DNA from: Takashimella koratensis
Taxonomy: Eukaryota; Basidiomycota; Tremellomycetes; Trichosporonales; Tetragoniomycetaceae
Assembly: GCA_003116875.1 (NCBI GenBank)
Contig: BCKT01000003.1
Coordinates: 623,143 to 687,142, forward strand
DNA: 64,000 nt
Direction of reading: 5' to 3'
The notes below the pieces were generated by a model. The model saw only the letters and a program-made list of their open reading frames with translations. It did no database searches and was not told the origin of the DNA. This document shows, one piece after another, positions 33,101-45,696 of this stretch. Both the position numbers and the translations under genes were made by a program. Each line of letters starts with the position of its first letter. Position 1 is the first letter of the stretch.

Positions 33101-35054
33101 ACCAGAAGAGTAAGTCAAGATAAACAATCTGATGAGGGGCAGGCGCTGACGGGTTTGATGTAGTTGGCTCCAACAAGGATGAGCTGCTCGATATGATCCA
33201 GCATGGTGCTGAGAAGATCATCAACGCCAAAGAGAGGTGAGTCGATTACTCATAGGAGTTCTGTGTTGTTTGCGTCGGAACAACGAACTGATGCACGACT
33301 CCAGCATGATGGTCGACGAGGACATTGACGAGATCATTCGAAAGGGCGAGGACAAGACCAAGGAGCTCAATTCCAAGTACGCCGGGCTTGACCTCGACGC
33401 TCTTAACAGTTTCAAGTCGGAGAGCTTGATCAACCAGTGGGAGGGCGAGGACTTTGCCAGCAAGGTAAGTAGGCGAGAGATGTTTTGCGAGGTAGAAGGC
33501 TAACATTGGGTGCAGCGTAAGAACATGATCTGGATCGAGCCCGCAAAGCGAGAGCGAAAGGGCAACTACTCGATCGACCAGTACTACCGCGACAATATGA
33601 AGATGTCTGCTCCTAAATCGGACAAACCCAAGCTTGCCCGAGCGCCCAAGCAGGTCCACATCAACGATTTCCAATTCTACCCACCTCGTTTGGTCGAGCT
33701 TCAGAACCGCGAATTTGACGCGCATCGCGTGAGTGAAGTGTCCAGTGGGAGGCGGGTTTTGGATGCCGGTCGTAGTGAAGTATGGATAAGGCAGTGAGCT
33801 GATAGACGGCTGCAGAAGGCGCAAAACTACATTGTTCCCTCGCGTCAGCCTGAAGAGGACGAGACTGCCGAGGAGGTCGAAGCGGAACGTGCCGAGGAGC
33901 AGGAGCGAATCAACAACGGTGAGTATTCAGATAGGTTTCTTTTAACACGTACGATTGATGCTGATACGGACACACAGCCGAGCCGCTTACCGAGGAAGAA
34001 GTCGCCGAGAAAGAAGAGCTTGCAGGCGAAGGTTTCCCCGACTGGCAGCGTCGACACTTCCAGATGTTCATCAAGGGTGTCGAGAGGTACGGCCGAGACA
34101 ACTTGGGGAAAGTGGCAGCAGAGGTCGCGGACCATACGGAGGAGGAAGTGCGCGAGTACGCTGCTGTCTTCTTTGAGCGGTACAACGAGGTCAAAGGTGG
34201 GTCAAGGCAGTCCGCAACTTTCAGCTGGAATACTCGCGTTCCAGCTGGACGAGTTACGAGAAACTTAGAACGCGTGCTAAGCTAACACTTTCTACCATCA
34301 CAGACTGGGAGAAACTCATGGATCGTATTCGCGCAGGTGAAGACAAGATTCGCGACTCTCAAGAAAAGATCAACGCTTTGCACAAAAAAGTCAAATCGTA
34401 TTCATACCCGATGCAGGAGCTCAAACTGCAATACGGTCAAAACAAGGGCAAGTCTTATTCGGAAGAAGAGGACAGGTTCTTGCTTGTTCGTATGCACCAC
34501 CACGGGATTGATAGGGACGACTGTTATGAACTCGTCAAGCGGGATGTGGGGGAGTGGCCCTTGTTCCGGTAAGTGGCAAAGTTGGGCTCACCCCAGGAGC
34601 TTTATGCTGTTCTTCAGACTTTGGAGGTGATGAGCTGACATCTGTGACTTCCTTTTCAACAGATTCGACTGGTTCTTCAAGTCTCGTACCCCCGAGGAAC
34701 TGCGAAGACGCGGTGCCACCCTTCTGCTGTGTATCATGAAAGACACTTCGGCAAAGGACGACGAGGACAAGAAGCCCGCACCGAAGAACACCAAGGTGAG
34801 TTGATTGAGCTTTGTCCGATATCTTTGAGACCGACATGGGCTGATATGTTATCCCAATTCACAGAAACGGCCAATTGACGAGATCAAGTCTGGACCCGGG
34901 TCGAGGGACACGACTCCGTCTGCGGCGGGCGACAAGAAGTCTGGTGAGTTGATATTTAGGTTGGGGTCGTGGACGAACACGGCGAGGCGAAGTATATCGA
35001 ATTGGACTGACTTTCTCCCTTCTTGTGATTACAGTCAAGCGGGCTAAGAAGTAA
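30116..35054 (+). CDS. ISWI-type chromatin remodelling ATPase (Snf2 family)
   Basis: Nuclear ATPase that slides and spaces nucleosomes. Twenty-four exons join in frame to 1113 aa: 30116-30253, 30353-30496, 30581-30706, 30774-30848, 30927-31006, 31075-31175, 31224-31324, 31383-31562, 31619-31902, 31972-32195, 32247-32327, 32379-32567, 32643-32811, 32867-32954, 33013-33109, 33164-33236, 33305-33464, 33516-33728, 33816-33918, 33978-34196, 34304-34568, 34663-34795, 34865-34943, 35035-35054. Visible helicase motifs are ILADEM|GLGKT (motif I, cut by an intron), [11 protein letters not shown] (II), [11 protein letters not shown] (III), [12 protein letters not shown], and [15 protein letters not shown] (VI). 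AutoN-like and NegC regions flank the ATPase. The C-terminal HAND-SANT-SLIDE part is recognisable from [13 protein letters not shown] to [13 protein letters not shown]. Tail Lys-rich. Length and domain order are those of Isw1/Isw2/SNF2H. Confidence 0.95.
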
Positions 35055-35691
35055 ACCAAATTTACTGGTTTTCACCCACCTCACCCATCTTTACGCCATT
35101 TCCTTGTCTGATTCTGCATGTACCCCAACGGTTCGCTTCGTCGCTTGTCATACACCCCACCTTTCCCCCCGATTTTCGAACCCAACTCTACTTTATCAAC
35201 TGTCACCTGTCAATTTTGCCGATAAAATGATACACACCCTGCCCCTCTCAAGTTTCAAAATCATATCGGCACGCCTGGGCTGTCCCTTGTTTGTCGGTTT
35301 TTAGATAACTTTATGCACAGAGAAATGAGAAGAAGGCTCGAGCTTTGTCCAGAGAGGTTAAGTAAGAGAGGCTGATAGTGAAGCCAGCTAGTGGATGAGG
35401 AAAGATACTCGTCTAGATAAGAAGACAGGGTGGCGAGGATCTGTAAGGTTTGGATAACGTGCATGGTGGGTGGATGTAGGAGAAAAGTGACGACGAGACA
35501 GGATACAGTAGGCGAGATAGCGACGGGCTAGCGGTAAGCAGAGACGAGACAAGGAGGACTTGAATGACCGGATTGGACTGGACTGGTACGGTATATGAAC
35601 TGGATCTCCATCCCTTCGCTAAGAGTTTGTTCAATCACATACCATCTCCATCTTCATTCGGGACATCGGGCATCAGGATGATCGTGATCGG
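35055..35691. other. Intergenic, convergent 3' ends
   Basis: 637 bp between ISWI (+) and the CUE-domain gene (-). Nothing was seen apart from presumed 3' UTRs. Confidence 0.5.
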
Positions 35692-36989
35692 TCACTCGGC
35701 AGACTCGGCGGACACGGAGGACACCGGCTGAGGTTCTTGTACCTGACCCTGGGCCTGCTGCTGCTGCTGTTGCTGTTTCTCGAGCATACGCCTGACGAAA
35801 GGTGGGTTTAGGAGGGACACGATCAGCTAAGCGTTCAACTCTCAGAGCTAGAGACGACCCCCTCACTCACTTTCTCGCTTCAAGGATCATCCGTTCTTTC
35901 CGTTTCCTCAATTCGGCCTCTCTCGCTTCCTTGGTCGATTCCCACGCCTTGCCTTCCTCTCCTCTCCCTTTTGGCGTCTCCACCTGGCTCACAGCTGCAC
36001 TTGTACCGGGACCAACCGCGTTGCTGCTCACTGTCGCAGGCGATGAATGCGAGTGGGCGTCAGAGTCGTGTCGAAGTCGATCCCGGAGCCCGAAGCGGTC
36101 AACGAGGGAAGTGATCGTGTTAGGCTTGGAAGAGGTGGGGCCGGCGGTTGATGAGGATGAGGCAGGGGCGGCGGTCGAAGTCGGAGCGGCAGGAAGGAGA
36201 GAGGCCGGGATGGTGAAGTCCGGCGGAGGCTAGAAGTGTGTCAGCGGTGATTATGGATTGGTGTTGATTTGTAGATGAAAAGGGGGTAGCGGGGGTGAAG
36301 GAGGAAGGAGGAAAGTGGAAGAAGCGGGGAGGTGGGGAGGTGCTAGGGCAGGGGATATGGCGAGGACAGAGCTGAAGCCAAAGGATGAGGCCTTCTTTGT
36401 TGTCGACCCAGATCCTGGTTTCTGAATATCAGAAACCCAGATCCGCACTCACATTGGACAAGAACCCCCTCTCCAAGATCTCTTCCGACGTAGCTTGAGC
36501 CGATCGAGTACGCGAGAGCGAGTACACAACGTTGGCTAGTGGGATATCGGGGAAGGCGGCGTGGACGGTGTCTACCTGAAGAGAGATTAGATATGGGCGA
36601 TGAAGGGAGATTCAAGCAAGATGTGAGAGAAGATGACACAGCAGGGAGGGTGCCGAAGGGAAGAGGGAAGAGGGAAGAGGGGAGAGGGGAGAGAAGGGGA
36701 CGGAGGACGGGAGACGAGACGTACCATATCTCGATTGACTCCACGGATACCCGACGTGGTCGTTTCTGTAGATATCAGTACCCATCCTCGCCCGCGATGA
36801 TTAGAGTTTGAGTGACGAAAGGGTATCAGGTGGCAAGAGCTACAAGGCAAGGGGCGAACAGTCAAGCGACATGAGATGAGAGAGAATAGACGAGAGAAGG
36901 GGCGACTCACTTCCGCGAGTCGCGTAGCGGACCAGCATCCAAACGAGGAGGATCGCGAATAATGATGGGAGAATATCTTCGATCGCCAT
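35692..36989 (-). CDS. CUE1: CUE-domain ER membrane protein (Cue1-like, ubiquitin conjugation/ERAD)
   Basis: Cue1 tethers the ubiquitin-conjugating enzyme Ubc7 at the ER for ER-associated degradation. Exons on the minus strand are 36989-36911, 36765-36725, 36575-36453, 36229-35871 and 35791-35692 (233 aa). Residues 5-22 form one hydrophobic segment (ILPSLFAILLVWMLVRY), acting as an N-terminal anchor. A CUE domain follows at about 40-81: VDTVHAAFPDIPLANVVYSL and ATSEEILERGFL, with the Phe-Pro and the Leu-rich second helix of the family. The rest is Ser/Pro/Thr-rich, then a charged helix (RKRKERMILEARKRMLEKQ) and a Gln run near the C-terminus. The overall plan fits Cue1; other CUE proteins such as AUP1-like forms are less likely because of the short length. 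Confidence 0.8.
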
Positions 36990-37672
36990 GGTGTGCGGGT
37001 AGGTTCGAGCGGGTTGGGTCGAGAGGTCGAGCGAGACTACTCGGTAAGTCAAGTGAGAGTGAGGAGAGGGGGGGTGGTAGGTGTGGTTCTGGTTCGGGTT
37101 CTGCCAAACGGCTGAAATCGATATCGATGACTGTGCCGGAGACGATTGAGGCTAGTAAGGATACCGAGAAATGAATCAAAGACGAGGTTGTCGATAGCTT
37201 TGCTCGTTGTTGCGGGTGTGGGTCGTGCAGTTGGAGTGAGAGTGGATGGACAAATCCAAGATACCAGATACGGCGACTGATCGAGCCAAGACAAAACACA
37301 CAGAAGAAGGGGCCATTACAAAGGTTTACAAATTCCTAATGATTTGTGCTTACCCTTGATCCAAATCCTAATGGAAGATACTAGTCGCTCGGTCTGAATG
37401 GACCGATCAGCCGGTGGCACACGACTCGCCACCGACAAGCTCTGAATAAGTTTCCCAGAGCTGAACAGCAGTAGTCAACGTATTGACGAGCTCGTTTCAT
37501 GGAGGTTCTCTCAAGATCTCCTATAGCTTGTCATGCATGCAAGGTCCTAGATGGGTACAAATGTACCCTTACAAGGCTGCTGATCCTACAACTACGTACT
37601 CAAATGTCCTACAACAATGATCTCGCACGCAATGTCCATCCAAACCCCACCTACTACCTCGTAACCCCCCGC
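36990..37672. other. Intergenic CUE1 to NRAMP
   Basis: 683 bp, genes in the same (minus) direction. It holds the CUE1 promoter and the NRAMP 3' UTR. No repeat or RNA gene was seen. Confidence 0.5.
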
Positions 37673-40472
37673 TCACCCGGCGCCCAGGCCCAACTCGACA
37701 ATCACATAAACATTGGCGACAATGATTATCCCAAACAAGAGGTAACCGAGTGCCGAGACCCATCTTGGGCTCACATACGATTTCCTTAACCGCGTGGCCG
37801 TCGGCGTCGTCGTCGATATTGACGCTATCCGCCCAATACTGGCGCTTTCCAACCTATCCTCACTGCCCGGCCCAATTGGCGCAGTCCCAGACTCATCCAC
37901 CACGGCTCCGGTCTCTCCAACTCTGATCCCAGCCCCACCCTCAGCCCCTCCCACCCTACTCCCAATCTGCTCACCCTCTTCGTTCAAGCCGTCTATACTC
38001 TCAATCTCCGGCCCGAGTACAGTCATCACCTCTGTTCTGGAGCAAAGGTACACTAGCGGCAAGATAACCGTCGGGAGTACAAGCGAGAGCAAGACTTGAG
38101 ATGCAACGAGCATGGTGTTGAGGCCGCTGGCGCCAACGGAGGCGGAGATAATAGCGGCGGGTACAACGCCAATGAGACGCGTGATGAGCCGGCGCGCAAA
38201 GGGCTGATAAGTGGGTTAGAAATGGTTCAAAGTGTAGAGGATGGCGACAACGGAAAGTGGTTACGCACAGATGTCTTCCATTCGATGAAACCCTCAGAGA
38301 CGATTTGTCCTGCCAAAGTCGCAGTAATCGACGCGCTTTGTCCAGCCTGTTCTCGTTAGCTGACTCAACGACACTGGGGGCCATAGTTTCGGTATGACGT
38401 GATCGAAAGTCTCTGACACTCACACAAAGTAGAGCGAGAGCAAAGATGATAGCGGCGCCTAAGGTGATATCACGATCAGCACCATTTCACGTGAATTGAG
38501 AGGACAGATTGGTTACTCACCGTTCCCGATAAAGCTCTTGATCAAGTCATATGCCCCAAACAAATCAGCATTGTTCGGGTCCGCATCTTTGTTGTAATAG
38601 AATGCAGCGCCTGCAAGGGTGAGGATAGCCGAGTTGATTGTCAATGCGAAGCCAAGAAGAGAGTATCCCGTGTCGATCTGGAGAGTTGTTCAGCTTTCTG
38701 TCTCTACGTTCAAAAGTTGCAAGCTGTGAATTCTGTTGGAGGAGGAGAACAGGGATACCGGCTCACCGTTGCGTGAAAGAGATGCACGTCGACCCATTTG
38801 ATCCGATCGAACGCCCTCACTTCCGCTTCGTAAACCCTCTGGGCCGCCTCTTCCTCACTCGATTTGCTCCCTCTTCTTACTCCAACCTTGCCCTCGAGAT
38901 CCACCTCCATCCCATCCACCTCTCCGGCGTACCCAAGCCCCACTGCGTGCCTTTCCGTCAAGCTCGACCCGCTCCCTTCTCGGCGCGCGGCGGCTCGGGA
39001 CGACTCGGCGTGGTCGTGAAACCCCACGCCCAGGTCGGTGCGGCTCAACCGAGTCGTGCTTCCTCGGGTCGGAAAGTCGGTCAGCTCAATCTGAACCGAA
39101 GGGGAAGGTGAAGTTCGCTCGTGTGCGCGGTTACGGCGGTGTCGAGCCCGGCTGAAGAGAGATGGGAGGCGCTGGTCGACGCGAGCTGGAACGGTAGAGG
39201 GTGGAACAGGGAGCATATTAAGTCGATCGACAGAGGCCAGTGAGGATCCGAGGAAGAGTGCGTGAGGCATCACCGTGGCTAAAGTGGGTCAGGTTGAATA
39301 CCTGGTGGAGCAGATGAGAAATAGAGCGTACCTCCGATGATACCGACGCCCACATAGAGTGCGCCAGGCTGTACAAGTGTCTAGTTGGGTTAGCAAAAGA
39401 TCAAGCGAAAAAGAGGGTGAAACTAAGGCTGTAGACGTGGACTCACATGAGACGGAACGAGGCCGAAGAAGACTTCCTGCCACTCGGGCTTGATCAAGTG
39501 AAGCAAGATCATGAAGCTGACAAACACCGCAAGGACCTGTATTGAGTGCCGCGGCGTCAGCTGATTCTCGCACACTCAAGATGCTAGCTACAATACGCCC
39601 ACTCACCAGTGTGACGATGATGATCTCAAACATCATCATTCCTTGCCTGCCCGTACTGGACCGGAAGAAGAGGAGCACGATCAATACATCTGACGCGGTG
39701 ACCAAAACGCCTGCGAACAAGGGCAGCCGCGGGAATAATCTGCGCGATGTTAGCCCGTCATTCCGCACGTACGTAATAAGTCTCCCAGTATCGCTAGCAT
39801 AGTCGGAACAGGAGCTCAGGTGGCGAGATAGAGAGATATGTTTAGAGGCACTGCGACGACGTACAGATTAAGCGCGATTGCTGACCCGATGAGTTCAGCT
39901 AGGTCGGTCCCGATAATAGCAATCTCCGCGAGCCCGTACAGCGCCCAGAGGCCGAGCTTGAGCGGGAGACGATACCGCGGGTACTTGTCCTGCCATCTGA
40001 GGAAGAGGAGCCGGGTTTGAACTGGGAGGGAAGTCGAAGTCACCGCGCCTAGTCTGACAGAGAGAAGTTGGAGGACTGAGTGCAAGGGTCCGCGTTAGCT
40101 TGACAGTGGCGCGGGGAAGGGAGTAGAAAAGTAAGAGAGGAGAATGGGGAGGAAGGGATGGAGAGTGGATAGGATATGTGGACTCACCGACACCAGCGAT
40201 ACCAGCGACGAGGATGACAAAGAGTAGCTTGTAGCCATAACTAGCACCGGCTTGGAGGTCGGTAGCCCAGTTGCCCGGGTCGACGTACGCGACCGCCGAC
40301 ACGAGACCAGGTCCGACAAAATAGAGGTGTCTGGATTCGTGTGAGTATGTATATTCTGGGAAAGGGTAGGACGAGAGTACGTCGAGGGAGCCCGAGATGC
40401 GCAGAGAGTTTGGTGGTTGACATACCTAAGGAAAACCTCTTGCACGCGCTTGAGTCGAGACACGATCGACAT
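37673..40472 (-). CDS. SMF1: NRAMP family divalent metal transporter
   Basis: Proton-coupled Mn2+/Fe2+ transporter of plasma or endosomal/vacuolar membrane; which Smf paralogue it matches is not resolved. Eleven exons on the minus strand: 40472-40426, 40330-40188, 40075-39865, 39739-39607, 39536-39447, 39368-39332, 39278-38767, 38677-38521, 38458-38424, 38346-38269, 38203-37673 (657 aa). The two metal-site signatures are present: DPGNWATDLQAG (residues 33-44, helix 1) and VMPHALFLGSSL with Met224-Pro-His226 (helix 6). The family's TM8 region AGQSASITATLAGQIVSEGF is also seen. A charged cytosolic insertion rich in Arg/Ser/Glu follows TM6. The C-terminal loop is long and acidic before a last hydrophobic segment. 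About eleven hydrophobic segments can be picked out. Confidence 0.93.
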
Positions 40473-41090
40473 GGCGTGAGGGTGGGCGTGGATCTCCGAG
40501 TCGTTCTTTGCACGTTGCACGCGTGACGTCTCCTCCGAGGGATGAGCAGTAACAGTGGATAGTTGACAAGTTTGACAGCGGACGAAGGTTGGTAACGATG
40601 AGCAAAGTGGATAGACACAAGACCAGAGGAGGCGGTGACTGCCATTGACAGATTGGAAGGTGGTCAAGAGGGGATTAGGAATTGATTAGGTTTGGATTAG
40701 GATGCGATCAGGGGTCGATTAGATCTGGAACAAGGTTTTGTAATTGCAGATCAACGACCCGTCCGGACGCGGTAAATGTGGGCTGTCCCTGTAGGCGGTG
40801 GTGACGAGGTGGGACGATCATGCTCATTGACCGCTGACGTTGACATGGCATTGTCTACGATTGCTCAACACATGCATACTGTTGATGCGCCAGGAGAGAA
40901 TCATATCAATGCCTTTGGACTAGCATACAACAAGATCAGGAATGCTCGGTACAGCGAATACTATGGGTCGGAGCCGCCCGGCGAAACGCAAAGTGTTCAA
41001 CCGATGAATGGGGCCAGTACCCCTCGTTACTTCCTCTGCTCCATATCACTACCATCAATCATTCCCCTCGCCCCTCTCTCTCCCCTACGC
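40473..41090. other. Intergenic NRAMP to deacetylase
   Basis: 618 bp, same-direction minus genes. It holds the NRAMP promoter and the deacetylase 3' UTR. The plus-strand open frame over this stretch overlaps the deacetylase and looks like a shadow. Confidence 0.5.
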
Positions 41091-42908
41091 TCAGAACCGG
41101 ATCGTCCGTTTCCCTTGACTCCCCTCGACATCGAAAAACTCGTTCCTCTTTTGTCTCCCATCATCCCTCTTCTCCCCCGCCATCGAATTCCCCCCGGCTT
41201 CCCCGTCCATCCCCTCTTCCTCCTCCTCCAGTTCCTCCCTCTTCCTCTCTTCGTCCGCCATGAAACCCTGCAGGTCCGGTGGGATCTCCTGCATTTGCAC
41301 GCTCGGCGCTCCGTTCATGTATCGCAGCTTCTCGCGGATGGTGATTCGTATCCGCTCGAGAGACTGACGGGTGTTGAGGTTTTGGATGTGGCCAGTGAGA
41401 GGAGGGTGGAGCTTGTAGTCGGGTGCGAAGAACTCGTGGTAGACACTTGGCGGGAGGTCATCAGGTAGACTAACCCCAGCCAAGACACCAGTCTCGTATG
41501 CCCAACATCGCGCGACGCTCGATTGTCGGTACCCTCCTCCACCAACAACGAGGAGAGGTAGTCCAAACTGTTTGATGTACCGGACACACTCGCCGTGCGC
41601 TGCAATAGACAAGTTAAAAGTCCCGATTCGATCACAACCGAGCGAATCGGCACCGCACTGCAGCACAATCGAGCTCGGTCGGAAGGTCGTGATCGTCGGC
41701 TCCATGACGGCTTTGAAGAGCGAGATGTACGACTCGTCATCGATCCCATCTTGAAGAGGGACATTGAGAGAAAAGTACTTGCCCAGGTCGGAGCCAATCT
41801 CGCTCAGGTTGCCAGTACCGGGGAAGAAGTCGGCAGCGTATTTGTGGAAGGAGACGGTCAGAACTCGGTTGGATAGATAGAAGGCTTCTTGCACGCCGTC
41901 GCCATGGTGGATATCAATGTCGATGTAGAGTACTCTTGGTTGGTGTCTGGGATCGTCAGCGTGATCCTGGATACAGTCCCGCCCATCTATTGAGAATTTC
42001 CTGGAAATGCGTTCTCTGCGGCCAAGGCTGTACCTACTCACCTTAACAATTCAAGAATAGCCAAGACGATATCGTTAACATAACAGAACCCACTCGCCTC
42101 GCCTTTCTTCGCATGATGCAATCCCCCGCTCCAATTGATCGCTATATCTGTGCTACCCGAGCTTAGTTTCCGTGCAGCCGCGAGGCTCGCGCCAGCGTAT
42201 TGGCGGCAGAACCCGAGAAGATCGTGGAAGACGGGACAGTCGTCGCCAAGGTTGAATTTTGAGCAGTCGTTTTTCAGATGTTGCGCGTTGCGAGGGGTCA
42301 CTCTGGGTTCCTTTGGTCAGCTCTGAACAATAGGAGAGAACGTCAAAGATGCAAAATGCAAAGACGCAAAACGCATCTTTGCTGATTATTCTGAGACAGG
42401 CTCCAGCAGTAACGAAGCCTGGATGAGGACGCACTCGGGACTCACCGTTTGAGAAAGTCGATGTAATCGGAATCGTGAAAGTCGCACAACTCTTCTTCTG
42501 TCGCAGCGCGCGGCGCAAACATTGTCATCTTCTCGTGTAGACCGTACCCAAGTACGAGTTGATTGGTGAGCTCTAGCCGTTGAGGACGCATCGGATGCCG
42601 TTCCTGCGCGAATGAGTCAGCTCATGTCGGATGTCCACTGGGTGTTGTCGAGCCTGATGGGGAAGAATAAAGGGAGAGACTCACTCCGTAGTGGTAGTTG
42701 CCAACATGTTTGGGGTGATAGAATGCGACCCGTGGTGCCGAATGCGACTGTCAACCGCCGTGGATGTCAATTCTTGCTCTAGGGGGAAACAGTCGCTGGA
42801 ACTGACCTGGATATGACTAGATTCTGGCTGAGCGATGCCAATGTTCCGCCGATCAAAGAAGAACGGGCTGTCGCTATACGTCGGGACTGGATCAAGTAGG
42901 ACAGACAT
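41091..42908 (-). CDS. HOS2: Class I histone deacetylase, Hos2/HDAC3 type
   Basis: Zinc-dependent lysine deacetylase, catalytic subunit of Set3-type complexes in fungi. Exons on the minus strand are 42908-42807, 42747-42685, 42603-42446, 42302-42042 and 41946-41091 (479 aa). Class I marks: [40 protein letters not shown] with the paired His at 170-171, [16 protein letters not shown] with zinc-binding Asp/His around 204-211, [22 protein letters not shown], and [18 protein letters not shown] with the catalytic Tyr. The DGIDDESY and QDGID context and the C-terminal NEFFD resemble HDAC3/Hos2 more than Rpd3. The tail is Glu-rich, then basic (KRTIRF). It is divergent from PEX10 with 335 bp between starts. 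Confidence 0.93.
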
Positions 42909-43243
42909 GGTCCCTATCCTATATCTCGTGGTGTGTGACGGCCGTTCGAGAGCGGATGGATGGGTATGGATGGGAGAAAGATGGGGTCTTGAGGATTGGT
43001 AAACGAGCAGAACAAACGAAGAAAAACAAGGTCGACTGGGTAATTTGGCTGCCCAGCCTAAGCTATAATCAGTCGCCACCCAACCAATGTCGAATTTTGC
43101 TTCCGCTTTTCGCGACTCACGACCGGCAATAAGGTGATCCTATTTGGACCTGATGATCGCTCAGCACAGACAACTCCATCCCTTGCCCCTTCGCCTCCTT
43201 TGCATCCTCGTCACCCTCGTCGTCCTCCTCGTCGCCGAACACG
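42909..43243. promoter_or_regulatory. Divergent promoter HOS2 / PEX10
   Basis: 335 bp between opposite start codons, which must serve both genes. No named site was recognised. Confidence 0.5.
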
Positions 43244-44670
43244 ATGGACACGACAGCTGCCGTCGCGTCCTCTTCCCGACCACCGGAAGGGTCCGGCGCT
43301 GAGACCCTTGTGGATTCATACGACCGGCTGGCGCTTGATCCCGCGTCCCAGGCCCAGGTCCGTAAGTCATGACTTGGACACCTGCCCTTCGTCTGTGCTG
43401 ACTCGTTCCGCCCACTGCTTAGTTCGCGCGTACCAGCGCGATGGGATGCAAATCTCTCGGTTGGTGGATACCACGTCCGAGCTCATTCGTTCCATCGCAG
43501 GCAAGTGGCATCTTTTCCATGAACACCAGCCAGGAGCCATCCACTGGTCGTCCCGACTGGGCGCTAACACATCGCAGGGACGCGGTGGCTCGCTCATCGT
43601 CAGACAATAGTCGATCTCTCAGTTCAGGCGGTGTACCTGTTCCTTACTTTTGGTCGAGGATCTCAGACTCTTGGTGAAGAGTATACGGATGTTTTACCCA
43701 GCATACGACGGGGCCGACTAACAATGAGAGTGAGTGTGCTGCCCACTAGCTCCTGGTTGAGCACTTCTGCCCTCACTGACATCACTGCGACCTCAGCGCC
43801 GACTCCTCACTTGTTTTCTTCTCCTCGTCCCATCGATCCTCACGCCCGCTGCTCTCGCTCACCTCCGCGCATCCACCCCTTCTTCATCTCCGCCCACCCG
43901 TTTTACCCAGGCCAAAACCCGTCTCCTAGCGCTCCTGGAGTCCCCAATCGTCCAATCCCTGCCTGAGATACACCTCGTGCTGTTTATGTTCGGCGGTCGG
44001 TTCTACGAGTTTGCACGACGCCTTGTTGGGGTCAGATATGTAAGTTATATGGTGGATGGTCTTGCCTGGAGTGACTTTCGGTGAATAAGGAGGTTGGAGT
44101 AGGGGAACTGGGGATGTGCCATGTTCCGTTGCTGATGCGAGCTGGCCCCAGGTATCAACACTACCGCCCAACTCAGCCCAGACGCGGATGCCATCGTACG
44201 AGCCCCTTGGTCTCATTATGACCTTGCCGATCCTCTACCGCCTCTTCCCTTGCCACCTGTTCACCTCTCCCCCCACTCCCTCGTCGGCCTCTCTTAATCC
44301 CACCCCTCGACTATCCTCTCTTCCCGGTCCCAACGCCCCTCTCACCCCACCTCTCACTCCCCAGGCCGACGACCCGCCTCCACTCCCTGCACACTCTGAG
44401 TCAACGAAGCACGGTGTCATCGCCAACCCTCTCACTTACGACGAGCGGAATACCTACCTCACACCAGCGGCACAGGAGTTACCTGAGCGCCAGTGTACAC
44501 TGTGCCTTGAACCAAGAGGGACAGGGGAAGGCAGTGGAGGGACAGTCGCCGTGACCGAGTGTGGACACGTGTTCTGTTGGGGGTGTTTAGGTGGGTTGGA
44601 TAAGCCCGAGTGTCCGCTTTGTAGACAGGCTCTGAGAATGGAACGGCTAGTAGCTGCTTATAATTTATGA
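43244..44670 (+). CDS. PEX10: Peroxisome biogenesis factor 10 (RING E3)
   Basis: Part of the Pex2-Pex10-Pex12 ubiquitin ligase in the peroxisomal membrane, needed for Pex5 recycling. Exons are 43244-43361, 43423-43500, 43578-43729, 43797-44039 and 44152-44670 (369 aa). The N-terminal region has the family block GTRWLAHRQTIVDL.. and FLTFGRGSQTLGEEY. Hydrophobic stretches include RLLTCFLLLVPS and PLGLIMTLPILYRL. The C-terminal RING is complete: CTLC..ECGHVFCWGCL..CPLCRQ. Intron 2 has a GC..AG border (G|GCAAGT donor) and is required to keep GTRW in frame. A Pro-rich linker precedes the RING. Confidence 0.92.
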
Positions 44671-45696
44671 CCCAAGCCTAATTACGATACATGCAGGCGC
44701 AGATCCAGCACCTTATCATCTATAATTATACAACAAAGAAAGAGGTAAAAAACAGAGAAAAAAAAAGTCACCGATCACTGAAAGGAGGTGATGGTGGAGA
44801 TCTTTTCACCCCGGAGAGGGTGACGAAGAAGTTCTTTTTTAAGCGTTCTGGAGGAGCGAAGGCTTTAGGAGAGGGTCGAGGCGTCCCGGACCTCCTTCAG
44901 TCGAAGGAGGAGGACCGACAGCGGAGTCGGACCGAAGGGCTCGCTCGTGGCGAGGTCCTCGTTGAGACCGTCGACACGGTCAAGTATGATCTCCGTGTCG
45001 AGCCGACGGCGGATGCCCGGAGAGTGGGCAAAAACGCCGCTGCTGCTGGTGGGGGTTATGGACTACGAAGCGTTGTACAAAGAGAAGGTGAGGGTGGTAC
45101 GTGTGAGCGACGAACCACGCATTTAAAATGGGGGGTAAGGCGTTATTTTACCAAGTTGAGGAGTTGTCTGTGGTTTGATTTCGTAGTGGCGTGGGTAGAT
45201 TGGTGGGAAGAAGTGCGGATGTACCGAACTGGAGAGCAGATATATATAAATCTGCTCGAGAGAGTATGGTGCCAGTAAGCGGTAGGGGGTGGGTCGGGGG
45301 GGAAGGAGTAGTAGCCGTTCTGGGGTGCACATACAGACTTCGAGAGCCAGCGCAAAAAGGAATTTGCCAACTTGCCTCAGAAACGTCAATTTAGGTTCGT
45401 AAAAAGACGCAGCACGAGCCGGAGGCAAAGTCTATTTGGCACTCGGGACTCTACCCAGAAAAAGATGTGGAGCCTGAGGTCTGCATGGGCGGTTGGGGGG
45501 TGAGGTGAGAGGTGGTCAATAGGAGGAGATGTGAGAGGCAGATGTGGGAACGAGGTTGGTGCCGGGCAGTATTGGACAGAAAAGGTTTCTCGAAGGTGTA
45601 CTGCAGAATGTCCGGGTTACAATGGGAAAAGTTTCAACGTTGGACAGATTGGGTTCAACATTGATACAGGTCGACTACCTCCTAGAACAATCAACT
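44671..45696. other. Intergenic PEX10 to B1; one weak minus-strand candidate exon
   Basis: 1.0 kb. The plus frame 44691-45278 begins in AT-rich 3' UTR-like sequence and is unconvincing. On the minus strand 45062-44865 is open for 65 codons plus stop, behind a CGTAG acceptor, with C-ending codons and an amphipathic sequence including GIRRRLDTEIILDRVDGLNE. I found no matching upstream exon or start, so I do not call a gene. Confidence 0.3.

Noticed and set aside
40776..41468. 230-codon plus frame
   Set aside because: It overlaps the 3' end of the Hos2-type deacetylase exon on the other strand, whose reading carries the known motifs.
44691..45278. 195-codon plus frame after PEX10
   Set aside because: It begins in A-rich 3' UTR-like sequence with a low-complexity start. 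No family motif, and the opposite strand looks equally coding.
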